A stretch of 64,000 nt of DNA from contig NZ_MJUX01000003.1 in NCBI RefSeq assembly GCF_001927245.1, forward strand, positions 124,001 through 188,000, in the 5' to 3' direction. The stretch is from Acuticoccus yangtzensis. GTDB lineage: Bacteria > Pseudomonadota > Alphaproteobacteria > Rhizobiales > Amorphaceae. Position numbers and translations under genes: made by a program. Every line of letters starts with the position of its first letter. Position 1 is the stretch's first letter. The notes beneath the pieces are model-generated. The model made no database searches and was not told the origin of the DNA. It worked only from the letters and a program-made list of their open reading frames with translations. This document shows positions 57,732 to 64,000 of this stretch, in pieces.

Positions 57732-58565
57732 TCAGCCTGCGGGGGCCATCGCGGGCAGGCGCCGGGCGAAGCGGGCCTCGAAGGTGGCGGCCTGGCGGGT
57801 CAAGAGCGTCACGAGCTCGCGCTGCCGGTCCGGCCCCAGCCGCACGTCGAGCGCGGCGATCGAGAAGGCGCCGATGACCGCTCCGCCGGGCGCCCTCAGC
57901 GGCACGCCGATGCCCCATGAGTTGGCGACGTTGAGCCCGGGATTGAGCGCGTAGCCGCGCGCCCGCGTCTCGGCAACGAGAGTGCGCACCAGGGCGACGG
58001 AGTAGCTGGGATAATGGCTCGAAAGGGCGCAGGCATTCTGTGCCAGGGCGGCTTCCGCTTCCTCGGCCCCCAGCGCGGCGAGGATGGCGAGCGACCCCGC
58101 CCCGATACCGAGCGGGTGCCGGTCGCCCACCTGCAGCGCCTGCGTGCGGATCGGAAAGTCACCATCCTCGCGGTGCATGCACACGCCGTGCGCCCCGCGC
58201 CGCAGCGTCAGAAACGAGGTATCGCCGCTGATCTCGGACAGTTTCACCAAACTGTCGATCGCGAGGTCCACCAGGTCGAACCGCCGCTGCGCCATCACGC
58301 CGACGAGGTAGGCTTCCGGCCCCAGCGCATAGTCACGGCTCGTCTCGTCCTGCTCGACGAGACCGGCGCGGATGAGGGCCAGCAGCAGGCGGCGCACGGT
58401 CGGCCGGCTCAGCCCCGTCTCGGCCACCAGGGTGCCGATCGACACGCCGCGCCCTGCGCGTGAGATGCGCGACAACAGCGCCAGCGCCCGGTCGACGCTC
58501 TGCGCGCCGCCGCGGCTATCCGGATCGGGCAGGGTGGTGTCCATAGTGTGGATGGTGTCCCGCAT
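57732..58565 (-). CDS. IclR-family transcriptional regulator
   Basis: 277 residues: winged helix-turn-helix (VDRALALLSRISRAGRGVSIGTLVAETGLSRPTVRRLLLALI) and the C-terminal IclR effector domain (LTLRRGAHGVCMHREDGDFPIRTQALQVGDRHPLGIGAGSLAILAAL, YALNPGLNVANSWGIGVPLRAPGG). It is divergent from the TRAP operon and upstream of the acyl-CoA ligase on the same strand, so it probably controls both. Palindromic sites near its start (58540-58672) are candidate operators. Start: first ATG; a second in-frame ATG lies at 58544. Confidence 0.9.
   Translation of the reverse strand: MRDTIHTMDTTLPDPDSRGGAQSVDRALALLSRISRAGRGVSIGTLVAETGLSRPTVRRLLLALIRAGLVEQDETSRDYALGPEAYLVGVMAQRRFDLVDLAIDSLVKLSEISGDTSFLTLRRGAHGVCMHREDGDFPIRTQALQVGDRHPLGIGAGSLAILAALGAEEAEAALAQNACALSSHYPSYSVALVRTLVAETRARGYALNPGLNVANSWGIGVPLRAPGGAVIGAFSIAALDVRLGPDRQRELVTLLTRQAATFEARFARRLPAMAPAG
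58540..58552. promoter_or_regulatory. Near-palindrome in the iclR 5' end
   Basis: TCCATAGTGTGGA, nearly the same as the perfect palindrome at 58660-58672. It lies inside the first codons of the IclR gene, where binding could give autoregulation. Confidence 0.35.
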
Positions 58566-58573
58566 GACGTCTC

Positions 58574-58593
58574 AATGTCGGCATAAGGACATT
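58574..58593. promoter_or_regulatory. Inverted repeat AATGTC/GACATT in the IclR-dctP gap
   Basis: AATGTC-N8-GACATT, a perfect 6-bp dyad 9 bases upstream of the iclR start codon. Candidate operator or part of the iclR leader. Confidence 0.4.
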
Positions 58594-58631
58594 CTTTAAT
58601 CAACTCAATAAGCGGCTTGCATTCGGCTTAA

Positions 58632-58657
58632 TCGTTCCGTTATCTTGAATAGAACGA
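58632..58657. promoter_or_regulatory. Inverted repeat TCGTTC/GAACGA upstream of dctP
   Basis: TCGTTC-N14-GAACGA within the AT-richer part of the gap, about 65 bases before dctP and right beside the next palindrome. Candidate regulator-binding dyad of the TRAP operon. Confidence 0.4.
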
Positions 58658-58659
58658 TG

Positions 58660-58672
58660 TCCACAATGTGGA
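58660..58672. promoter_or_regulatory. Palindrome TCCACAATGTGGA, likely IclR operator
   Basis: A perfect 13-base palindrome about 50 bases upstream of dctP, of the size and AT-centred symmetry used by IclR-type regulators, with a near copy at 58540-58552. Binding here would control the divergent TRAP operon. Confidence 0.5.
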
Positions 58673-58721
58673 TCAAGCGCGGCTTAGATCGCGAAAAACA
58701 TAGGCCTTTTGGGGAGGTTCC

Positions 58722-59762
58722 ATGAACAAGACCGGCACGGCGCTCGTCGCCGCCTTTGCCTTTGCGGCCACCGCTCTCGGGGCGTCCGGCGCGCGTGCCG
58801 ACACGCTCGTCATGCAGTCGATCTACCCGTCGACCCTGCCGCTTCTCGGCGACACGGGCGTGAAGCTCACCGAGCAGGTGAAGCGGCTGACCGGCGGCGA
58901 CCTCGAAATCGAGTTCAACGAGCCGAACGCCATCGTCGGCGGCAACGAGATGTGGGACGCCATCTCCACCGGCGCGGTGGACGCCGGGTGGTATTCGCCC
59001 GGCTTCGCGCAAGGGATCATCCCGTCGGCGGGCATCTTCACCGCCGTCCCGTTCGGGCCTGACGTGCGTGAATATACCGCCTGGTGGTATTATGGCGGCG
59101 GCAAGGAGCTGTGGGCGGACATCACCGCCAAGTACAACATCCACACCGAGCTGTGCACCATCCTGGTGCCCGAGGCGTCGGGCTGGTTCGCCAAGGAAAT
59201 CAACACCCCGGCCGACCTTCAGGGCCTGAAGATGCGCATCTTCGGCCTCGGCGCGGCAGTGATGCAGAAGCTCGGCGTGGAAGCCCAGTCGATGCCGGTC
59301 GCCGATACGATGACGGGCCTGCGCCTCGGCACCATCGACGCGGCGGAGCTGTCCTTCCCGCTGATCGACAAGCAGCTCGGCATGAACGAGTACGCCAGCG
59401 AATATTACTTCCCCGGCTGGCATCAGCAGACCTCGCTGATCACCTTCATCATCAACCAGGACGCGTGGGACGGCCTGTCCGACGAGCACCAGGCGGCGAT
59501 CGAGATGGCGTGCGCCGCCAACGTCGCGATGACCTCCGCCCGCGGTGAGGCCGAGCAGCTCCAGCCGCTCGCCGATCTGGAGGCCGCCGGCGCCAACGTC
59601 CACAAGTGGAACGACGAGATGATGGCCGCCTTCAAGGGCGCGTGGGACGAGGTCGTGGCCGAGCAGACCGCCGCCGACCCCGACTTCAAGCGCGCCTGGG
59701 AAAGCCTGTCCGACTTCCGCGCCAACTACGCCAAGTGGGCCGAAATCGGCTACGTGCAGTAA
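58722..59762 (+). CDS. dctP: TRAP transporter substrate-binding protein (DctP family)
   Basis: 346-residue periplasmic binding protein with signal peptide (LVAAFAFAATALGASGARA). It shows DctP features: VKRLTGGDLEIEFNEPNAIVGG, the conserved Arg in LKMRIFGLGAAVMQKLG that binds the substrate carboxylate, and TGLRLGTIDAAELSFPL. WKDE-like aromatic surroundings (YYFPGWHQQTSLITF) hint at a larger organic acid than malate. GGGGAGG precedes the ATG. First gene of the TRAP-SDR operon. Confidence 0.92.
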   Translation: MNKTGTALVAAFAFAATALGASGARADTLVMQSIYPSTLPLLGDTGVKLTEQVKRLTGGDLEIEFNEPNAIVGGNEMWDAISTGAVDAGWYSPGFAQGIIPSAGIFTAVPFGPDVREYTAWWYYGGGKELWADITAKYNIHTELCTILVPEASGWFAKEINTPADLQGLKMRIFGLGAAVMQKLGVEAQSMPVADTMTGLRLGTIDAAELSFPLIDKQLGMNEYASEYYFPGWHQQTSLITFIINQDAWDGLSDEHQAAIEMACAANVAMTSARGEAEQLQPLADLEAAGANVHKWNDEMMAAFKGAWDEVVAEQTAADPDFKRAWESLSDFRANYAKWAEIGYVQ

Positions 59763-59771
59763 GCCGCGGCG

Positions 59772-59806
59772 GGAGGCGGGGTGCCGCGGTGCGGCGCCCC
59801 CTCCCA
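59772..59806 (+). other. Strong stem-loop between dctP and dctQ
   Basis: GGGAGGCGGGGTGCCGC can pair with GCGGCGCCCCCTCCC (one or two bulges) around a 3-base loop. There is no T-run. Placed 9 bases after the dctP stop, it probably stabilises the dctP message or attenuates transcription so the binding protein is made in excess over the membrane subunits. Confidence 0.6.
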
Positions 59807-59901
59807 CGCGACACGTGACACCGTTCGCGCGACTGCTGCCGGGCGGAGCCTCACGCGCCGCGACCGCCCGGCGCCCGTCTTCCTAGCGCCACTTCGATGC
59901 A

Positions 59902-60531
59902 ATGCCGGACCAGAGCCGCCCGCCGCCACGCGCCGCGGGTGAGGCTCCAGCGAGTGCCATGCAGTCTCTCCTCATCATCGCCAACGTCATGGCCTTCCCG
60001 TGCCGGGTGGTCGCCAAGCTCCTGGGGTTCACGCTCCTCGTTCTGATGGCGGTCATCCTCTACGACGTGATCGGCCGGCGCTTCTTCTCCACCGGCTCGT
60101 TCAAGCTGCAGGAGCTGGAGTGGCACCTGCACGGCGCCATTGCCGTGCTCGGCTTCGGCTACGCCTACATCCACAACGCCCACGTGCGGATCGACGTGTT
60201 CTCGTCGAACTTCTCCGATCGGGCGAAGCTGCGGATCGAGATCTTCGCGATCCTCGCCTTCCTCATCCCCTTCATGGCGCTGCTCGCCTGGTACGGTTAC
60301 GACTTCGCTCTGCGGTCGTTCGAGCGCGGGGAGGGAAGCTCCGGCGGCGTCGGCCTGTCGGACCGCTGGATCATCAAATCCGCCATCCCCATCGGCGCGG
60401 TGCTGACCATCATGGGCGGCGTTGCGGTGCTGCTGCGCGCCATCGTCGCGCTGAAGCGGCCGGACCTGATGGCCGACCCGTTCGGCGGCGAAGAGGCGAT
60501 GCCGGCCGCGGGAACGGAGGCCGCGCCGTGA
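59902..60531 (+). CDS. dctQ: TRAP transporter small permease (DctQ family)
   Basis: Four-helix inner-membrane subunit, 209 residues, that anchors the binding protein to the large permease. Typical features are VILYDVIGRRFFSTGSFKLQELEWHLHGAIAVLGFGYAYIHNAHVRIDVF and the final helix before KRPDLMADPF. The first ATG (59902) lacks a clear ribosome-binding site; Met20 at 59959 is an alternative start. The stop overlaps the dctM start (GTGA). Confidence 0.9.
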   Translation: MPDQSRPPPRAAGEAPASAMQSLLIIANVMAFPCRVVAKLLGFTLLVLMAVILYDVIGRRFFSTGSFKLQELEWHLHGAIAVLGFGYAYIHNAHVRIDVFSSNFSDRAKLRIEIFAILAFLIPFMALLAWYGYDFALRSFERGEGSSGGVGLSDRWIIKSAIPIGAVLTIMGGVAVLLRAIVALKRPDLMADPFGGEEAMPAAGTEAAP

Positions 60532-61895
60532 CCGAGTTCATCGCCGCGCTGCTGCCGGGCGCCATGTTCCTGTCCCTCGTCGTCGCGCTCTTCTCCGGCG
60601 CGCCGGTGGCGATCATGCTGATGGGCATCAGCCTCGTCTTCGGCATCATCGCCGTGTTGACGGGCGAGATGCGTCTCGTCCAGGCGACGCTCATCCCCAA
60701 CCGCATCTTCTCCGGCACGATCGAGAACGCGGTTCTGGTGGCAGCGCCCATGTTCATCTTCATGGGCATCATCATGGAGAAGACGCGCCTGGCCGAGGAT
60801 CTGCTCCTGACCTTGCAGCGGCTGATGCGCGTTGTGCCGGGGGGCCTGGCGCTGGCGGTGGTGATGATGGGCACCATCCTCGCCGCCGCCACCGGCATCA
60901 TCGGCGCATCGGTGGTGATGCTGACCGTGCTGGCACTGCCGACGATGGTGGAGCGCGGCTACGGCAAGGGCCTTGCCGCCGGCACCGTGGCCTCGGCGGG
61001 GACGCTCGGCATCCTCATCCCGCCGTCCATCATGCTCGTCTTCATGGGCGACCTGTTGTCGGTTTCGCTCGGCCACCTCTTCATCGCCGCCTTGGTGCCG
61101 GGGCTGCTGCTGTCGGCGTGCTATGTCGTCTACATCGTCGTGAGGAGCGCGCTTCAGCCGGGTGTGGCGCCGCGGATGGCGCCCTCAACCGGCGAGGACC
61201 GCACGGGGCTGTGGCTCGAAACCGCGAAGTCCGTGGTGGCGCCTCTCGTCCTCATCGTCGCCGTGCTGGGGTCGATCCTCGGCGGCATCGCGACGCCAAC
61301 CGAGGCGTCGGGCGTCGGCGTCTTCGCGGCACTGGTGCTCGGCCTCCTGCGCGGCCGCCTCTCGTGGCCGGTGCTGAACGCGGCCATGGATTCCTCGGTG
61401 AAGCAGCTCGGCATGCTGTTCTTCATCTTCGTCGGCGCGACGGCCTTCTCCTACATCTTCCGCATCGTCGGCGGTGAGCACTTCATCGTCGAAACGGCCC
61501 GCTCGCTGCCCTTCGGCGATTGGGGCCTGCTGATGGCGATGATGGGCATGATCTTCGTCATGGGCTTCTTCTTCGACTGGATCGAGATCACGCTCATCAT
61601 GCTGCCGATCTTCGCGCCGGTGGTGCCGCTGCTCGACCTCGGCGACCACGTGACGTCGCAGGAGATGATCTACTGGTTCGCGATCCTGGTGGCGCTCAAC
61701 CTCCAGACCTCGTTCCTGACGCCGCCCTTCGGCTTCGCGCTCTTCTACCTCAAGGGCGCGGCGGGGTCGGTCATCTCCATGGCGGACGTCTACAAGGGCA
61801 TCATCCCCTTCGTGCTGGTGCAGCTCGTGGTGCTCGGCCTGTGCATCGCCTTCCCCGAAATCGTGCTGTGGCTACCCGAGGTTTTGACCCAATGA
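60528..61895 (+). CDS. dctM: TRAP transporter large permease (DctM family)
   Basis: 455-residue, about 12-helix membrane subunit that moves the solute with sodium. Family blocks include FSGAPVAIMLMGISLVFGI, APMFIFMGIIMEKTRLAEDLL, ATGIIGASVVMLTVLALPTM, SAGTLGILIPPSIMLVFMGD and LQTSFLTPPFGFALFYLKG. The start is GTG overlapping the dctQ stop, and the stop overlaps the next ATG, so dctQ-dctM-SDR are coupled. Relatively long extramembrane loops resemble TRAP systems for larger carboxylates. Confidence 0.94.
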   Translation: MTEFIAALLPGAMFLSLVVALFSGAPVAIMLMGISLVFGIIAVLTGEMRLVQATLIPNRIFSGTIENAVLVAAPMFIFMGIIMEKTRLAEDLLLTLQRLMRVVPGGLALAVVMMGTILAAATGIIGASVVMLTVLALPTMVERGYGKGLAAGTVASAGTLGILIPPSIMLVFMGDLLSVSLGHLFIAALVPGLLLSACYVVYIVVRSALQPGVAPRMAPSTGEDRTGLWLETAKSVVAPLVLIVAVLGSILGGIATPTEASGVGVFAALVLGLLRGRLSWPVLNAAMDSSVKQLGMLFFIFVGATAFSYIFRIVGGEHFIVETARSLPFGDWGLLMAMMGMIFVMGFFFDWIEITLIMLPIFAPVVPLLDLGDHVTSQEMIYWFAILVALNLQTSFLTPPFGFALFYLKGAAGSVISMADVYKGIIPFVLVQLVVLGLCIAFPEIVLWLPEVLTQ

Positions 61896-62722
61896 GCGGT
61901 TCCGACATGGTGACGACGCGCAAGGGGCGGGTCGAGGGAAAGCGCGTGGCCGTCATCGGCGCGGGGTCGGTGGGGCCGGGTTGGGGCAACGGCAAGGCGG
62001 CCGCCGTGCTCTTCGCCCGCGAAGGCGCCGCCGTGCTTTGCGTCGACCGCGACCGGGCCGCCGCCGAGGAGACGGCTGGCATCATCCGCAGCGAAGGCGG
62101 CACCGCCCATGTGCTCGCGGCCGACCTCACCGTGGACGGCGCGCCTGAGGCGGTGAGGGACGCGGCCGCCGATGCGCTCGGCGGGCTCGACGTGCTGCAC
62201 TTCAACATCGGCTTCTCCACCAAGGGCGGCATCGCGGATACGCCGCTGGCGGACTGGCGCCGCGTCCACGGCCTCAACCTCGACGCCGCCTTCCTCGTGG
62301 CCCAGGCGACGATCCCGCTGATCGAGGCGGACGGGGGCGGGGCCTTCGTCTTCGTCTCCACCCTCGCGGCCGAGCGCAATGGGCCCTATTCCTACATCGG
62401 CTACGAGACGTCGAAGGCCGCGCTGTGCCGCCTGTCGCGCTCCATCGCCGCCGAATATGCCGCGCGCGGCGTGCGCTCCAACACCATCGTTCCGGGGTTG
62501 ATCGATACCCCGCACATGCTGGCCTACAACGCCGCCGGGCCGGACCACGAGGCGATCCGCGTCGGGCGCGCCGCCATGGTGCCGATGAAGCGCCAGGGCA
62601 CCGCATGGGACGTCGCCGCCGCCGCCGTCTTCCTCGCCTCCGACGAGGCGGGCTTCATCACCGGGGTGGACCTGCGCGTCGACGGCGGCACCGCGCTCCT
62701 GATGGGAAACGCCGCGCACTGA
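61892..62722 (+). CDS. Short-chain dehydrogenase/reductase 1
   Basis: 276-residue NAD(P)-dependent oxidoreductase. The cofactor loop is VIGAGSVGPGWGNGKAAAV, an unusual Gly-rich form with extra residues compared with the usual TGXXXGXG; NIGFSTKGG replaces the NNAG motif; the active site has Ser in FVSTLAAERN and Tyr/Lys in YETSKAAL; the C-terminus GVDLRVDGGTALLM is standard. An Asp in CVDRD after the second strand favours NAD(H). ATG overlaps the dctM stop, so it acts on the imported compound or its product. Confidence 0.9.
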   Translation: MSGSDMVTTRKGRVEGKRVAVIGAGSVGPGWGNGKAAAVLFAREGAAVLCVDRDRAAAEETAGIIRSEGGTAHVLAADLTVDGAPEAVRDAAADALGGLDVLHFNIGFSTKGGIADTPLADWRRVHGLNLDAAFLVAQATIPLIEADGGGAFVFVSTLAAERNGPYSYIGYETSKAALCRLSRSIAAEYAARGVRSNTIVPGLIDTPHMLAYNAAGPDHEAIRVGRAAMVPMKRQGTAWDVAAAAVFLASDEAGFITGVDLRVDGGTALLMGNAAH

Positions 62723-62723
62723 G

Positions 62724-62773
62724 CCGCCGACCCCTGCGAACCGCCGACCCCTGCGACCCGCCGAACCCGCGAC
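62724..62773. repeat. Three 16-17 bp tandem repeats between the SDR genes
   Basis: Units CCGCCGACCCCTGCGAA, CCGCCGACCCCTGCGAC and CCGCCGAACCCGCGAC follow one another directly after the SDR 1 stop. They leave just 13 bases to the SDR 2 start, of which GGAG is the ribosome-binding site. Confidence 0.85.
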
Positions 62774-62786
62774 AAGAACGGAGACT

Positions 62787-63563
62787 ATGATGGCGAAGAC
62801 GATCCTCATCACCGGCGGCCCGTCTGGCATCGGCCGCGCCGTCACCGAGGCGGTGCTCGCCGAAGGCTGGACCGCCATCGCGGTGGACGTGTCGCAGGCG
62901 ACGCTCGACCGATGCCGCGAGGAACTCTCCGCCGCCGGGGACCGTCTCGTCGTGCGCCCGCTCAATGTGACCGACGACGCCGCCGTCACCGCTCTGGTGG
63001 ACGCGCTGGAGGCGGAGGGCCACGCGCTCGACGGCGTGGTGAACTCCGCCGGCATCGCCAAGGAGATCGACGCCTTCAACACCTCCACCGACCTCTTCCG
63101 CACAATCCTCGACGTGAACGTCGTCGGCGGGTTTGCGGTGGCGCGGGCCGCCGCGCGCCACATGATGGCGCGCAAGGCCGGGGCGATCGTCAACATCGCC
63201 TCCGTATCGGGCATGGTGGGAAGCTCGGGCCGGGTGGCCTACGGCGCCTCCAAGGGCGCGGTGCTGACGATGACGCGGGTGCTGGCCATCGAGTGGGCCA
63301 AATACGGGATCCGCGTGAACACGATTTCGCCGGGGCCGATCGAGACGCCGATGGTCGCGGCGATGCACACTCCCGAAAGTCGCGCCGCCTACAACGAGCG
63401 CGTGCCGATGGAGCGCTATGGCACCCCGGCGGAAATCGCCGCCGCGGCGATGTTCCTGCTCGACGGTGCCAAGTCCGGCTACATCACCGGACAGAACATC
63501 CCCGTCGACGGCGGGATGACGATCGCCGGTGTGCTGCACGGGAACAAGCCCGGGGCTCACTGA
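62787..63563 (+). CDS. Short-chain dehydrogenase/reductase 2
   Basis: 258-residue classical SDR: cofactor motif LITGGPSGIGRAVTEAVL, Asp in AVDVSQ indicating NAD(H), NSAGIAKE, Ser in VNIASVSGMVGSS, catalytic Tyr-Lys in YGASKGAVL, and SPGPIETPM plus IPVDGGMTI near the end. Last gene of the TRAP operon. Two different SDRs in one operon suggest successive oxidations or an epimerising redox pair on the imported acid; the substrate is not identifiable. A second ATG directly follows the first. Confidence 0.92.
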   Translation: MMAKTILITGGPSGIGRAVTEAVLAEGWTAIAVDVSQATLDRCREELSAAGDRLVVRPLNVTDDAAVTALVDALEAEGHALDGVVNSAGIAKEIDAFNTSTDLFRTILDVNVVGGFAVARAAARHMMARKAGAIVNIASVSGMVGSSGRVAYGASKGAVLTMTRVLAIEWAKYGIRVNTISPGPIETPMVAAMHTPESRAAYNERVPMERYGTPAEIAAAAMFLLDGAKSGYITGQNIPVDGGMTIAGVLHGNKPGAH

Positions 63564-63632
63564 GGCGCGGCGCGGGGGAGGGGGCGCGAAAAGGGGCGGG
63601 GGCTCGGATCTCACCAAAGAACAGGGCGGGCC

Positions 63633-63779
63633 GCCTGTTCTTCAGAGCCGAACGTCGCTGAGAAGCCCTGAGCGAAACGGCCCCGCCGCGCAAGGCACGC
63701 CTTCGGCTCTACGGCCTTGCGCGCCGGGGCCGTTTCACTCCGGTCGGGCTTCAGCGACGATCGGCTCCGAAGAACAGGC
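63633..63779. repeat. Palindromic repeat element, copy 2
   Basis: 147 bp forming a nearly perfect inverted repeat: outer arms GCCTGTTCTTC and GAAGAACAGGC, then GAGCCGA, CGTCGCTGA, AAGCCC, GAAACGGCCCCG and GCGCAAGG, each with its complement on the other side, around a short central loop at about 63697-63711. Arms are about 63-65 bp with few mismatches. Related to the element at 42184-42329. It follows the SDR 2 gene and could terminate transcription as RNA. Confidence 0.88.
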
Positions 63780-63939
63780 TCCGGCGGGGCGCCTCTTCGG
63801 CGCGGTGCCGCGGGCGGCGGCAGGCGGCACGGGGCCGGGTCACACGGGATCGGGCGCGGGTCGGATTGGGGCGGGTTTCAACCCCCAGCGGGCTTGCGGG
63901 GCCGCTGCTATTCGCCCCATGAGGATCAGGTCCGGATGG

Positions 63940-63964
63940 CGCAATCATTGCGTCCATCACGCAA
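63940..63964. promoter_or_regulatory. Overlapping dyads before the last gene
   Basis: CGCAAT-C-ATTGCG (63940-63952) overlaps TTGCGT-N5-ACGCAA (63948-63964). The shared TTGCG half-sites form a regularly spaced array 28 bases before the final start codon, as expected for an operator. The regulator is unknown. Confidence 0.45.
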
Positions 63965-63991
63965 CGTTCGTTCCTTGAGGATATCCGCCCT

Positions 63992-64000
63992 ATGGCCATC
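63992..64000 (+). CDS. Start of a gene cut by the window end
   Basis: ATG-GCC-ATC at the very end, with GAGG 11 bases upstream and a dyad-rich leader. Only three codons are visible, so no identity can be given and even its reality is uncertain. Confidence 0.3.

Overview
The window is GC-rich chromosomal DNA from an alphaproteobacterium, most likely a Hyphomicrobiales methylotroph. The evidence is the end of the division and envelope cluster (ftsZ-lpxC-bamD-recN-ligA), the block dinB-DUF3572-divK-rpmG-MFS-NUDIX-DUF983-rnr next to topA, and a lanthanide-type methanol dehydrogenase locus. I cannot name a genus with confidence. Almost everything is single-copy chromosomal gene content. I see no prophage, integrase, insertion sequence or CRISPR array.

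Layout. 1-7240: 3' part of ftsZ, then lpxC, bamD, recN and ligA. 7344-7419: tRNA-Lys(UUU). 7.5-13.5 kb: cytochrome b561, a double-hotdog thioesterase, gph, a DUF2059-like protein, glutathione reductase, a gamma-glutamylcyclotransferase-like protein and an odd nuclease-fold protein. 13.6-15.0 kb: class II DAHP synthase, followed by three decayed tandem repeats that each carry a version of its terminator. 15.4-25.2 kb: the methanol locus. XoxF, XoxG, XoxJ and a CXXXCW rhodanese-like protein lie on the minus strand. A zinc metallohydrolase and a SoxYZ-like carrier diverge from xoxF. Then come a small Cys-rich protein, glutathione-dependent formaldehyde dehydrogenase, a small exported protein, S-formylglutathione hydrolase and a cytochrome c. 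Together these oxidise methanol to formaldehyde in the periplasm and formaldehyde to formate through glutathione in the cytoplasm; the nearby gor can keep glutathione reduced.

25.8-33 kb: an unknown alpha-helical protein, ilvC, an RTX protein, an MDR oxidoreductase, dinB, DUF3572 and divK (no pleD beside it). 33-42 kb: rpmG, MFS, NUDIX, two tandem DUF983 paralogues, rnr, a small helical protein and divergent topA. 42-50 kb: a palindromic repeat, a Do-type protease, rarA, a fatty-acid-hydroxylase-like membrane protein, crcB, a secreted protein, an RluA-family pseudouridine synthase, a LysR regulator and a PACE-like efflux protein. 50-56 kb: acyl-CoA dehydrogenase divergent from a family III CoA-transferase, an orphan ArsH and an L,D-transpeptidase. 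55-63.6 kb: a carboxylate catabolic locus with a PCC-domain protein and acyl-CoA ligase (minus), an IclR regulator (minus), and a divergent operon of TRAP transporter genes plus two SDR dehydrogenases. The end holds a second copy of the palindromic repeat and the first codons of another gene.

The best candidates for undescribed biology are the uncharacterised accessory set around XoxF (carrier, metallohydrolase, CXXXCW protein and two small exported proteins), the roughly 147-bp palindromic element present in two diverged copies, and the terminator-containing tandem repeats behind aroG.
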